64,000 bases of DNA from Rhabdophis nuchalis (taxonomy: Eukaryota; Chordata; Lepidosauria; Squamata; Natricidae), in NCBI GenBank assembly GCA_039707465.1, contig CM077644.1, positions 101,231,875-101,295,874 of the forward strand, read 5' to 3'. The notes beneath the pieces were generated by a model that saw only the letters and a program-made list of their open reading frames with translations, had not been told where the DNA came from and made no database searches. Positions 1 through 11,890 of this stretch are shown one piece after another. Both the position numbers and the translations under genes were made by a program. Positions within the stretch are counted from its first letter, which is position 1; every line of letters begins with the position of its first letter.

Positions 1-280
1 ATATGTTTTAGTCTCCAGTCCCTAATCATCTTTGTTACTCTTCTCTACACTCTTTCTAGAGTCTCCACATCTTTTCTACATCGTAGCGACCAAAACTGAA
101 TGCAGTATTCCAAGTGTGCCCTTACCAAGGCATTATAAAGTGGTATTAACACGTCACATGATCTTGATTCTATCCCTCTGTTTATGTAGCCTAGAACTGT
201 GTTGGCTTTTTTGGCAGCTGCTGCACACTGCTGGCTCATACTTAAATGGTTGTCCACTAGGACTCCAAGTTCCCTCTGAC
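1..280 (-). mobile_element. CR1 LINE fragment (RT C-terminal region)
   Basis: The minus-strand translation contains the CR1 pol C-terminal signatures [19 protein letters not shown] and LEYCIQFWS. It matches the other CR1 copies in the window and is cut by the window edge. It is a degraded, non-autonomous 5'-truncated copy. Confidence 0.85.
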
Positions 281-3107
281 ATGGAATGGAATGGTTTTAA
301 ATGTGATAACCGTGAGTTTGAATTGGGCCCAGAAGTCTACCATCAATCAATTCAGTAATTTCAGAATAGGTGTTATTCCCATCAGGAATCCAGTTCTAGA
401 TTGTCTTCAAAGGCAGCTTGATGTAAAGAGCATTATAATAGTCTAGCCGGATGGTAGGGTAGGCATGGGTTACAAGGTCAAAAGCAGCTTGGTCCAAGTA
501 AAATCACCCCAGAACTGGATGAAGAGATCCCCGGCCACAACATCCTGTTATATAAGCAGCAGCAGCAGCAGCAGCAAGTACCTCCAAATCATGAATTTTG
601 TGGAGAGATGTCCTCATCCATTCTAGAAGCCAATCTTTTGGGGGGGGGAAGAGAGCAAAGGTTCCCACCTGCTTCTTGGTTTGATAACAGATGGACTGAT
701 TTGGTATCAAGCTGTTTCCTTGTCACCTTGTGAGAGAACCTGTTCTCACACAATATTGTTCTAAAAGTCACATATTTTGCACTGAGGTACATGTTTTCAC
801 ACAGTCTATCTTAAAGGGAATCTCTTCCCCATCAGTATCTGCATGATGTACCATGAATACACTCAGAGAATTCCATACATAACATAGTCCAAGAAATGCA
901 TTCACTTTGCAAGACCCTCACAGGTCCTGAATAAAATATTCAAAGTATTATGTATTGCGGGAGAAAAGTTAGAGAATCAAGGTATCTTTGGGGGGGGGGG
1001 TGTTATTTATACTGAATTTCTATCTCAGATCTCACATAGTGTTTTTAAAACTCAAATTACTGATTTTTTTTTCTTTTAAAAAAAATAAAAGTTATATCCT
1101 ATTCAACTAAAAGACAAAATGACTCTATTGTAAGAAACAAAAGACCAAATCTCCTGGGAGAATGAAAACTAGAGGCAGAGGAGTTCCTTATCAGTACCCT
1201 TGAGTGAGAAAGTTGTAAATGTATCTTTATAAATCAGTTACTCCTTTATGATGAGTAAGTGATGTTTAAGATAATCAGATTGGAAAGTTTTATAAACCGA
1301 GAAAGAGTATTGTTTGTTTTTTATTTCACTTTTTCCATCCTTTCAGCCTGTTTACAGGGGAGAAATTATTATTTTTCAACAGCGTAAAAATATCCACAAA
1401 GTTAATATAAATATGCTTTGGGTGATGTTACGCAAAATTAGTAATCTCTGTATACTCACAGTTTTATAGTAGATAATAAATCAATGTGTAATATGATACA
1501 TCAATGGTGAAATGGAGCTATGGCATTGACTGGAGTTAGTCAGTGTATTTAAGAGCATTAAAACAACTATTTATCAGCATTTGCCAATCCTGTCTCCAAT
1601 GGAAAACAAGACACATCTTTGGTTACAACACTCAAAAGTAATTCCTTTAAGTAACAAGGCCCTTGACAATAGGATGAAATCACTCCTATTGCTTGAAAGT
1701 GCACTTTGAGTGTTTGGTTTCAGATTTAATGACCCCATAGCCAACTCCTTTGTCTTTCAAACAGATTAAAAGATTATTTCTTAACCTTAACCTAATCCAA
1801 TTAATTGTCCAAATGTGGTATTAATGCTTCTATAGGAAAACAGACTTTATAGTTTCCGTTTTTCATCAACAATTTCACAGCACAAAACCATAGAATGTTA
1901 AACATTTTTGAGTTAATTATTTTTTACAAAAGGGAATTTATTTATTGGTAGAATGAGTAAATATTGACTGTCTTGACTATGTTGCTTTTCAAATAAATAA
2001 ATATGTATTTTTAAAGAAGAATAGGCTTCATTGTTTCAAAGGGCATGAATACTTGGCTGAAGCAGCAGATTTTGAAAAAATTGTCAAAGCACATCTTAAA
2101 ATGTGTGCTATTTTGTTATAAGTGAATCTACTTCACATTTCTAGAGGAACAGCTACTCCATGAGTAGCAAACCATTTTTTTAAATTAAATACTCCATGTC
2201 AGAGTTTAATTTCAACCTGACTTGACAGCTCCTGTTGCTGACTCTGTGGTGCACAAATAGCTATACATAAACAATTTTAAAATGTATTTTATTTATATAA
2301 CTTTTCCCAAATTACATTTGGATCCTGAAATGAGAATGGAACTGTAATGTAAAAAATGTACAATGCCAACTATGAAAATCATTTTATATACATCATTGGC
2401 TGAATATTAGCAATTCATTATTCCAAAATATTTTACCCACTATTTGTTGTCTCAGACTTTTTTAAAAAAGTATTTTCCTTATATACATAAATTGTACAAT
2501 AGGTTACCTATGCCTTTAATGTATACCTGACAAAACAAAATCGTAGAGATTGTCAGATGCCTATATACTTGGAGGCTCTATTAATGCAATTTTGTAAAAG
2601 AAATTTACAAAAAAGTTAAACATAGTGTAATTTAAAAATTATGAACCTAATCCTGCTTTGAAATAGCCAGCATTGCATTCCCTCTCTAAAATGAATTTTT
2701 ACACCGCCTTCTTCTTTCACAGCAGTGGGGACTAAGGGAAGGATCTAAACATAATTTCTTAAATTTGTATGCAGAATTGATATTCCTGCTTCCCTAATCT
2801 AGTGTTCAAATCAGTTAAATTATAAACTTTCAGAATTTCTAGCTAATGACTTATAATAAACCAAACTTGGCAAAAAAAATGCAGATACTAGATAGAAGAC
2901 TTTTCTCTTCTTCAAATAAGTATTGACACATGTATGTTTGATGTGTGGTTATATTCCATTACTCTTTTATTGATAAATTTCCCATCATTCAGACCTTGAT
3001 TTCTCTCTGACTAAATGGCTAGATTCTACTTTATTGTTTGCAAAACACATCAAGTTGATACTTTCATTTTTGTTTATATTTAGAATTCATTCATGATCAA
3101 AATTCAG
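281..3107. other. Intronic sequence with no recognised feature
   Basis: AT-rich DNA with homopolymer runs (G tracts near 641 and 990, A/T tracts near 1065-1090) and the AGC repeat. No convincing ORF, exon or repeat boundary was seen. Confidence 0.6.
555..576. repeat. (AGC)n microsatellite
   Basis: About seven perfect AGC units in non-coding DNA. Confidence 0.9.
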
Positions 3108-3360
3108 AGTGTGGGCAACTGGCTCATATTTATGACGGTGGTCATGTGATCACCTTTTGCAACCTTCTGACAAGCAAAATTAATAGGGAAGCCAGATTCA
3201 CTTAACAACAGTATTACTAACTTAACAACTCCGGTGATTCACTTAACAAATGTTGCAAGAAAAGTTGTAAAATGGGCAAAATTTGCTTAACAACTGTTTT
3301 ACTTAGGAATGAAAATTTTGAGCACATTTGTAGTCATAAATCAAGTACTTAATAATTAAT
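3108..3360 (-). mobile_element. CAGGTAGTCC-family TA MITE, partial
   Basis: Internal sequence of the family (the TTAACAAC and GATTCACTTAACAA motifs and the GTCATGTGATCA block), in the orientation opposite to the full copy at 22890. The terminal repeats are degraded. The family is Tc1/mariner-type, judged from TA targets at better copies. Confidence 0.65.
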
Positions 3361-3450
3361 AAGTGTAAATTTCTCTGTCCATGACACTCCGTTGCTAGCA
3401 GCTCGTTGAACCTGTCTGCATTCAAAAGCTAAGCAGGGATGTGTCTAGAT

Positions 3451-3827
3451 CAGTGATGGCTAACCTTTTTTGGCTCGCGTGCCAAAAGTGGCGGGAGCGC
3501 AGGGGGGTTGTGCTTGGGCGTGCCACACCTATAATGCTATGTGCGTGACCCCCTGCTTTTGGCGCACTTTTTTCGCCCTCCCCAGGCTCCAGAGGCTTTC
3601 TAGGAGCCTGAGGAGGATGAAAACAGCCTCCCCCCCCACCTCCAGAGGCTTCAGGAGCTTCCCTGAAGCCTCCAAAGGGAGGGCGAAAAACAGCTTCAAA
3701 AGAAGGCCTACATCAGCTGGCCAGCGTACACATGCACACTGGAGCTGACAGGACAATGCCTCGCGTGCTCTAAGAAATGATTCTGCGTGCCATCTGTGGC
3801 ACCCGTGCCATAGGTTCGCCATCACTG
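3451..3827. mobile_element. hAT MITE, family A (CAGTGATGG ends)
   Basis: 377 bp with terminal inverted repeats starting CAGTGATGGC and ending GCCATCACTG, flanked by a perfect 8-bp target duplication GTCTAGAT (3443-3450 and 3828-3835). The 8-bp duplication and CAG...CTG ends are diagnostic of the hAT superfamily. The short ORFs inside are not transposase. Confidence 0.95.
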
Positions 3828-4571
3828 GTCTAGATAATACATGGACAGGTAACCAGCTCAATAAGGTGGATCAATCTGATTATTCAGATTCAGAACCTGA
3901 CCAGATAGAGAACTTAGCCTACATTGCAGGATTAATAAAAAGAAAGAAAAATGAGGCAAGCAGGCCGGGCCAATTAACCAAGAGCTTGTTAGGCAAGGCA
4001 GCATACTGCAAATGATAAAGGTAAAATAATGAAAGTCAAGAAGTATTTGAAAGAAAGAAGAATAATTCAGCATATTAGTCAAGCTGGCAGTCAGAGGTAT
4101 ATAAAAAGGGACATCTTTCTGACTTGCTCTTTGTGGGAAACAGCATCTTACTTTCCTTTTTGAATTTCTGTGCATGGTTTGAATTATCTGGCTGAACTGC
4201 AGATTGGAAACTAATTATTTCTGGATATCCTTATCTCTTTTTGTTTGAAAAGTAAGCATTTGTTCCGGTATTCTTCCATATGCTTTAAGTGGGATTTCTA
4301 GCCCCCCCCCCCCCCCAACTTGTTTTTGGCTCATTTCTGTTGAAGATTTATAAATGCAGTAGAGACCCTGAAGCCATCTGCGTGTATATAATCGACACCA
4401 CAAAATACCAGGATTCTACACTAGGCTGAAATGTCAAAGCTACCCAAGAGACAAACCTAGCAAACCATTTCTATTGTGGTACTATGGAAGCCGAATGATG
4501 GTGCCCATGCAGTCACCAAGAGATAAGCTTTATCTGAAGAGGTCTTTAAATCAAGATATGCTACTTAGCAC

Positions 4572-4856
4572 CAGTGGTGGGATTCAAAAATTTTTACTAC
4601 CAGTTCTGTGGGCGTGGCTTGAAGGGCTTGGTGGACATGACAGGGGAAGGATACTGTAAAATCTCCATTCCCTCACCACTCAAAGGGAAGGTTACTGAAA
4701 AATCCCCATTTCCTCCCGATCAGCTGGGACTTGGGAGGCAGAGAATAGATGGGGGAGGGGCCAATCAGAGGTGGTATTTACCAGTTCTCAGAACTACTCA
4801 AAATTTCTGCTACCGGTTCTCCGGAACTCATTAGAACCTACTGAATACCACTTCTG
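4572..4856. mobile_element. hAT MITE, family B (CAGTGGTGGGATTC ends)
   Basis: 285 bp starting CAGTGGTGGGATTC and ending with a degraded partner (ATACCACTTCTG). Flanked by CTTAGCAC and CTTAGTAC, an 8-bp duplication with one mismatch. It is related to the copies at 22300 and 60460 through the shared ACTACCAGTTCTGTGGGCG block. Confidence 0.88.
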
Positions 4857-4864
4857 CTTAGTAC

Positions 4865-6023
4865 CCAAACCATTCATTTCATGTCTATACTTCTCTCTTT
4901 TAAGAAGAGGTACTGCATACATAGATACAAGGGGTAATGGGGGGGGGAGTCTTCTTCTCATACCTCCTGCATGGAATAGGCCCCCAGGCAAATCAGCAGA
5001 ACCAGGTTTTAAAGTTTTTCCAAACGGCCAAGAGTGTGGGAGAAGGTTCCATCTTGAGGGGCAGAAGTTCCAAAACAGTGACCACAGCAGAAAAGGTTAT
5101 TCTCCTGGACCCCTCCAGCCAGAATTCCTTAATCAACAAAGTCCATATCATGTCCCTTCTGCAGGCATGAATGGGGCAGGCCAGTTCCATAAGGGTAATA
5201 TGGCTTTGGGCACCTGAGCTAAGACGTTAAAAAAAAAAGTAAGTAATAACAATAGAACATAATGTACACCATTCCTAGGCAGATACCCTAATCAAGGAAG
5301 TGCTTTGTAGTCTTCGGGGTATGATTACAATTGATCTTATTCCACAGCGCACTGGACATATTGGTGACACATGGCTCTGTCTTAGTGAGGCCTTAGTGAG
5401 GCCGATTCACCTCAGGTCCTTCAACAGAACTAGTCTCTTTACATGTGCATATCATACATGCGCTCACTAGTTAGAAGTAAGACACCACAGATCTTTAGAG
5501 AAATCTTTATCCAGGCTAAGCATCCTTTCAAAAATCTGTAGTCTTGTTGTAGCCTATGTACTGTACTAAAGACGTAAGAGCTGGAGGATCTCATTAATTC
5601 AAATCTGGATTTGGATCATCCTGCTTGTGAAAAATTTAATAAATTACATAACAAACATGCAGTGTTGCAGAAGAAAGCCAAAAGTAGGATAGCGGGCTAA
5701 TTAAAATTACTAACAAAAGCTAACAATTTTCTTCCACAGAAACCATTCCTTGCTCTTTTACAGTTTTCAACAACCAAATAAATTAAATTAGTTCTGCTTC
5801 ACCACCACAAGTAATTGTCATCATGCTCAATACAAACAGCTGAAAGCATTCTAATTGAACACCATAAAAATGCTAATTCACAATACCCCTAATGCTTCCT
5901 CATGAGGCCCCAAAGGAGAGAGGGAAAAGCAATTTTTTTTTAAAAAAAAAAGATTGTTAGAAGAATTGAATTATTGGTTTTCTAATGAACCCCCTTAAAT
6001 TATACACCAGTAAAAAAGAATCA
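4865..6023. other. Intronic sequence, nothing recognised
   Basis: Contains a G8 tract near 4939 and A/T runs. The overlapping short ORFs on both strands have no family resemblance and no codon periodicity that I can see. Confidence 0.5.
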
Positions 6024-6031
6024 AGCTAGAC

Positions 6032-6137
6032 CAGAGGTTCCCAAACTTGGCCGCTTGAAGACTTGTGGACTTCAACTCCCAGAATTCTGGGAGTTGAAGT
6101 CCACAAGTCTTCAAGCGGCCACGTTTGGGAACCTCTG
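6032..6137. mobile_element. hAT foldback element, near-perfect palindrome
   Basis: 106 bp consisting of two about 53-bp arms that are almost exact reverse complements (CAGAGGTTCCCAAAC ... GTTTGGGAACCTCTG), pivoting on CCAGAATTCTGG. Perfect 8-bp target duplication AGCTAGAC (6024-6031, 6138-6145). Confidence 0.96.
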
Positions 6138-6161
6138 AGCTAGACTAATACTTTTTTAGAC

Positions 6162-6296
6162 CAGGGGTCCCCAACCTTTGCAACTTTAAGTCTGAAGGAC
6201 TTCAGCTCCCAGACTTCTCCAGCCAGCAAAGCTGGCTGGAGAAGTCTGGGAGCTGAAGTCCTTCAGACTTAAAGTTGCAAAGGTTGGGGACCCCTG
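6162..6296. mobile_element. hAT foldback element, near-perfect palindrome
   Basis: 135 bp with ends CAGGGGTCCCCAACC and GGTTGGGGACCCCTG; the arms match over about 66 bp around AGCAAAGCT. Perfect 8-bp target duplication TTTTAGAC (6154-6161, 6297-6304). It lies only 24 bp from the previous foldback but belongs to a different subfamily. Confidence 0.96.
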
Positions 6297-6304
6297 TTTT
6301 AGAC

Positions 6305-7188
6305 CATTACATTAAAAGCCAGGAAGTTTTAAACTGATGCCAAAAGCTCATAAAATTTACTGTCAGCTGTACCTAGACTGGGGGGGGGGGGTGAAAACCA
6401 TTAGGGCACTGGTATCAAAACTGCACTATTTTGGATCACCAGATAATGAAATCCCTGAAAAACACAACATCTCAATAATGATACCTTATTTTTGTGCCAT
6501 GAAGTTCAGATACCCCCATCACAAAAAAGCAACGAGAAAACAAGCTGGTAGCTTCAGAGTTTATAAGCAAAATCTGAAAATTATCATTCAATTAAACTAG
6601 AATTAGAATGAGCAACCAGCATCAGTATGTTAAAAAAAATGAAACTAAAGTAAAAAATAACTGTCCTAATAAATGATACTGAAACTATCTGATTAATGAC
6701 CAAATTTAGAGATATGGAAATTCAACTTATTTTTATTGAATCAATATGTGGTTCCATAAAATACACGTGGTTGACTTTTTAAATTTAAAAAAAACAACCA
6801 TAATCTGGTATCACTGAAGAAATACCAATGGTTTTTTCCAACTAGGACTTGGGGAGAAAGCATAAAAACTCATTCATCATTCTAAATATTTCGCCAACAA
6901 CAAAGCTGACTCATGTGGAAAGGGAAGCCATTCAAAGCAAAATTCATGAACAGGTCTGCTTACTTTGTTTTCCTCTGTAACATTAAAACAAGTACTGGGA
7001 ATTCTAAATTTGACTGGAGTTCTGCGCTTAAAAAATGTTTTAACTCCTTTTTTTAAAAAATTGCTTTCCAGATATATGTTCCACCCTCCACCCTGGGGTT
7101 ATCAGATTAGAATTGCACAACATGACAACCACCACATCCCCCCCCCCCAAAATGATAGTTTTCTGTTTGCTATCAAGATAAGCTCCCA
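6305..7188. other. Intronic sequence, nothing recognised
   Basis: AT-rich with G and C homopolymers near 6381 and 7140. No supported gene or repeat. Confidence 0.5.
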
Positions 7189-7189
7189 A

Positions 7190-7745
7190 TATAATACAAT
7201 AGCAGAGTTGGAAGGGACCTTGGAGGTCATCTAGTCCAACTCCCTGCCTAGGCAGGAAGCCCTATACCATTTCAGACAAATGGCTATCCAACATCTTCTT
7301 AAAGACTTGCAGTGTTGGGGCATTCACAACTTCTGGAGGCAAGCTGTTCCACTGATTAATTGTTCTAACTGTCAGGAAATTTCTCCTCAGTTCTAAGTTT
7401 CTTCTCTCCTTGATTGGTTTCCACCCATTGTTTCTTGTTCTGCCCTCAGGTGCTTTGGAGAATAGTTTGACTCCCTCTTCTTTGTGGCAACCCCTGAGAT
7501 ATTGAAACACTGCTATCATGTCTCCCCTAGTTCTTCTTTTCATTAAACTAGACATACCCAGTTCCTGCAACCGTTCTTCATATATTTTAGTCTCCAGTCC
7601 CCCAATCATCTTTGTTGCTCTTCTCTGCACTCTTTCTAGAGTCTCCATATCTTTTCTACATTGTGGTGACCAAAACTGAATGCAGTATTCCAGGTGTGGC
7701 CTTACCAAGGCATTATAAAGTGGTATTAACACTTCATGTGATCTT
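7190..7745 (-). mobile_element. CR1 LINE, 5'-truncated
   Basis: The minus strand encodes a 156-residue C-terminal piece of CR1 pol ([57 protein letters not shown]) running to the family's usual C-terminus. The characteristic 3' end (GTTGGACTAGATGACC type) and the short AT-rich terminal repeat lie at 7190-7260. The frame is unbroken, so the copy is fairly young. Confidence 0.93.
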
Positions 7746-8590
7746 GATTCTCTCTCAATTTTTGCATTTCAAATATTTGAATATATTTCTCTCAATGTTT
7801 GCGTTTCAGCCAATATAGCCTCTGGCAAGGAGAAATATAATACAAATGTGAGCACCATCCCATTCACAGCACCTGTGGCAGAGTAGAATAAATTACCAGG
7901 CAATGGGATTACAGACTGAGCCATTCTTTTCAAATGTGCATACTTCTAGCAGAGTTCCTCCTGCCAACTCTGTTGTCTTAAGCCTTTTAACTGGAAATGC
8001 AAGAATTAGAAAGGGAACATCTAAAAAATAAACAATAAATAGAAAAGCTGCAAGAAGGATATTTGAGGAGGGAAAATGAAAAGAAGAAAATTATCATCAC
8101 CTTATTTAGATGCTCAGTGTTATGGATGGTGCTCAGTTTAGTGAGGTTTTCTATGTGGCCTTAACTTAATTCATAGTGAATTAACTTTAATTCATTGAAT
8201 AAATTACAACTGGCTGAGATCATATTAGGGTTATACTATATGAGCTACAAAAACCATATGGACACTTAATGGCAGCAAAGAATTAAGAGAATGTGTAGTT
8301 TATCTCTTTGTGATCATTCAGAATTTTGCAATATATAATGATTTAGTGCATTTGTGAATCAAAGCATTAACTTATTGGACTGCTTTTTATTTAAAAAAGT
8401 AACATCAGAAACTCCCAGCTCTTCAAAGGAACGGCAGGGCACAAACTTAATAAATGCAAATAAATATTAGTATGGAACTACCATTTAGTAAATTCAAAGT
8501 GAACCAGACTACACTGAAATAAATTCAAAGTGAACCAGACTACACTGAAATAAATTCAAAATGAACCTAAAACCTTCAGTACTTATTTGG
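7746..8590. repeat. Intronic sequence with a 31-bp tandem duplication
   Basis: A 31-bp unit (TAAATTCAAAGTGAACCAGA...) is repeated about 2.4 times at 8489-8565, the first two copies identical. The remainder is unremarkable AT-rich DNA. Confidence 0.7.
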
Positions 8591-8745
8591 AAAAGTTTAT
8601 TTATTTTTATTTTTTATTTTTCGAATTTATACCCCGCCCTTCTTCTTGTTAGGACTCAGGGCGGCGCACAGGCAATTATTTAAAAACCATTACAAAACAA
8701 TATATACTATTAAAAACATATTAAATTAAATTAAAACCAGTTGGA
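8591..8745 (-). mobile_element. L2 LINE 3' tail, minus strand
   Basis: Reverse complement of the L2 3'UTR seen in the longer copies: A-rich (AAATAAAT) tail, GAATTTATACCCCGCCC and GGGCGGCGCACAGG. Only the tail is present, an extreme 5' truncation. Confidence 0.85.
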
Positions 8746-10096
8746 TTCTTATCACCTTGGCAGAGCTTTAATCAGTTTAAATCAGGGAGAAACAACAAGA
8801 AAAAAAGAGAGAAAAGCAAACAAAAAGGCAGAGACATCAGGAATGACTCACACACAACTTAAAAATAGAATCTCCATTTGTTTGGCCTTCAAGTATCTTC
8901 TATAAAACATTTACCAAGTCACAGCTGACATATTGATTAGAATTCTCTGATGGTGCTGCTATATAATTGAAATGTCTGGCACATTTCCCCCCAAAAATCT
9001 ATGAAATATACATAAGTATGTTTGGGGCATCACAAGTTAGTAAAAATATGCCTTATCCATGAAATAGTGTGTGTGTTGGGGAGGGGGTGTTTCCTCTTCC
9101 AAATCTACACAGTCTTGGAATTCCCAGGTAAACCTCTCAGTCCCAATATTAGGTGGAATTGACCCTGCTGACCTTTTGAATAGGCAGTTATTCCCACCTT
9201 CTAAACTCTGGGGAATTTATGATGGATATGAATATTTAGCAAACTACTTGAAGCAGCGGGGGGAAATTATCTAATCCCCTAGAGAAATTATAGGATGAAC
9301 TTCATAAAATCGAATATGATACTACTCTTTTTGGTAAGCAAAAGAAAGCAGACCTGGATCTCAGCAAAACTACTATAGGTACAGCCAAATTAAAGCTATT
9401 ATCTATTGAAACAAAGATAACTTCTTGGATTTCTAACCACCTTCTTTTCATTGTCCCAAATTTATTGTCCTAAACCTTCTTTCCTACAAGTGCATGGTAA
9501 ATTAATTTCCATAATTAAAAACTGATGTTGGCAATATTTAGAACCTTGCATATTTCACTTCCAAAGTCAGAAACATCTGTTAAGATCTGTAGGGATTAGA
9601 GTAGGAGTTCTTAATAAAACCGAAGTGCTAGACAGATTTCATCTGCAAATTGTTGACAGAATCGGAAGTTAAGTTTCAATTGCTAAAGGATACAGAAGGT
9701 ATTAAATATCTACATTTTAATACTTCACGACATTCTTTAAGGATTAGAGCCGGCCATCCTATACCTCACTGATCCTCTTCCCCTATCCTTATACCAGCTG
9801 CCAATCCTTGCATCAAATGTACTAACAGAGGAACAGCTGACATTGTGTTTTGTATCAGTGGAAGATAAAGAAATTGCTTCTCTTGCGATTGCTTGTGGTT
9901 ATGCAGCTCTAGCCTAAAAGCATCTGATTATTTTCGGTATCTGGAAAAAAAATCTCTCTTGTAGCAAGTTAGATGACTCTCCCTACTGCTCTGTGCTCAG
10001 AGATACAAAGGCTAACACTTGAAGTTTATGTCAATATTTCTATTACAGTGCCTTCTAAACCTGCAGCTTGTTTCAATAACCATCCAAGTTGCATCC
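8746..10096. other. Intronic sequence, possible old repeat remnants
   Basis: The stretch 9300-9960 has scattered coding-like runs and may be a decayed retroelement, but I recognise no motif. No gene is supported. Confidence 0.35.
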
Positions 10097-10104
10097 TCTA
10101 TTTC

Positions 10105-10563
10105 CGTGATGGTGAACCTATGGCACACATGCCACAGGTGGCATGCAAAGCCATATCTGCCAGCACGGGAGCCATCAGTTCCAGCGTGCATGCGCGTGAC
10201 GGCCATCTGATTTTCAGCCTTCCAGAGGGCCAGAGGAGACCCACCCACTTCTGGTGGGCCCAGTATGCCTGTTTCTCACCCTCCCCAGGCTTCGGGAAAG
10301 CCTCCTGAGCCTGAGGAGGGCGAAAAACAGGCCCAACAGGCCAACTGGAAGTTTGGAAACTATCCATTTCCAGCTTCCGGAGGGACTCCGGGGGGCGGGC
10401 AAGGCCATTTTCAGCCTCCCCAGGCTCCAAAACAGCTGTGCAAGCATGCGTTGGGGGGGGGGTCATATGCACATGTGCAGGGAGCATGGCACAGGGGTGG
10501 GCATTAAATTATGGATGTGGGTGCACTTTTAGCATCTGAGGGGGAAAAGGTTCACCATAGTTG
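10105..10563. mobile_element. hAT MITE, family A
   Basis: About 459 bp starting CCGTGATGGTGAACC and ending GGTTCACCATAGTTG, with a degraded 8-bp duplication (CTCTATTT and CTCTACTC, 6 of 8 matching). It shares the GGCACACATGCCAC-type subterminal block with the copy at 53222. The internal GC-rich sequence gives spurious ORFs on both strands. Confidence 0.85.
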
Positions 10564-10652
10564 CTCTACTCCATCTGCTTGTTTTTCAGATTCAACTTTT
10601 GACAGCATGGCAAGTAGTTTGTGGGCTTTGCATCAATAAAGATAGCCTAATA

Positions 10653-10758
10653 CAGGGGTTCCCAAACTTGGCAACTTTAAGACTTGTGGACTTCAACTTC
10701 CAGAATTCTGGGAGTTGAAGTCCACAAGTCTTAAAGTTGCCAAGTTTGGGAACCCCTG
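10653..10758. mobile_element. hAT foldback element
   Basis: 106-bp near-perfect palindrome (CAGGGGTTCCCAAAC ... GTTTGGGAACCCCTG) around CCAGAATTCTGG. Perfect 8-bp target duplication GCCTAATA (10645-10652, 10759-10766). Sister of the 6032 copy. Confidence 0.96.
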
Positions 10759-10766
10759 GCCTAATA

Positions 10767-11635
10767 CAACCCAGTGCCATCCAACTCGAGTGGGAATACA
10801 GTAGTAATTTCCAGAATTAGACAAATTGTTATTCTAATATATTTGGATATAATATAGTGATGAAGTGAAGAATATAGAACATTGGAAATTTGATATTGTA
10901 AAATACTGAAAAACTAAAACAGAAATATGGAATTCATCGGAAATGTTTGAATATATTGTCCAACATTAATATATCAGAGCCCATGAACAAAAGACTAAAA
11001 ACAACTGCTCCCCCTTTATGGAAAATAGCGATGTGCAATTGGTGTGGTTGTGCCTTAAGGAGTTAACATGGACAATTTCTGCTTGCATGCTAAAGCAGAC
11101 ACCGGAAAAGAAATAGAAAGCTGGACGGAAGTAACAAATGATGTAACAATACAGGCGTACAGTTGAGAATTAAGATTAATAAAAATAACGGCTTTGACTC
11201 ATGTGGTTACATGTTCACAAGGAACTATTGCTGTTTTGTTTTCACACAGAAATTATTTTTTTTCATGTAAGGGGACAGTTACAAAGCAATGTGGCAACTG
11301 TTGCCAATTAACTTTTAGAAATTGGCATTCAACATGCCAATGTTTATTGCTTCCAGATCAAAACAAAGCCTTAACATGCTTCTCCAAGTTTTTGTGCAGA
11401 GGTAAGAAACATCAACTGTAAACATTAAGGCACATGAGTTAAATAACTATTATTAAGTAATAATAACTCTTTTACATTATTGCCATTTTAAAAACCTCAT
11501 CAAAATCTTCACCCAGAAAGAACATGACTGTTCCTTTATATATTAAATGAACAATTATTTTATCATTTTCATTCAGACAATATTCTCATGTTTTGAGAAT
11601 AAAAAATGTGATCACGATATGTGGTGATGAGAAAA
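10767..11635. other. Intronic sequence, nothing recognised
   Basis: No feature supported. A 75-codon ORF at 11194-11421 has a few cysteines but no domain I recognise. Confidence 0.5.
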
Positions 11636-11890
11636 CAGGAAGTTCTCGACAAACAACTACAACCGGGCATGGAATTTCTGTTGTTAAGAAAGGCAGTTGT
11701 TAAGTGAATAATGCCCAATGACCTTTTTGCCTTTTTTATTAAGGGAATCATTGCAGTTATTAAGCGAAACATGTGGTTATTAAGCAAATCTGGCTTCCTT
11801 TATTGATTTTGCTATTGACCTACTTGGGTAGGTCATAAATGGCGATCACATGATCCTTTGACTTTTACTTTCTCCATGTAATGAATTTCT
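11636..11890 (+). mobile_element. CAGGTAGTCC-family TA MITE, partial
   Basis: Contains the family's GTTGTTAAG, GTTGTTAAGTGAATAA and GATCACATGATCC blocks, but the 5' terminus is poorly conserved (GAAGTTCTCGACAAACAAC) and the 3' terminus is missing. Confidence 0.65.

Noticed and set aside
3470..3861. Overlapping ORFs on both strands at 3470-3861, 10012-10532, 30225-30592, 53163-53570 and 55480-55925
   Set aside because: All lie within family A hAT MITEs, whose GC-rich palindromic interiors leave frames open by chance; none resembles transposase.
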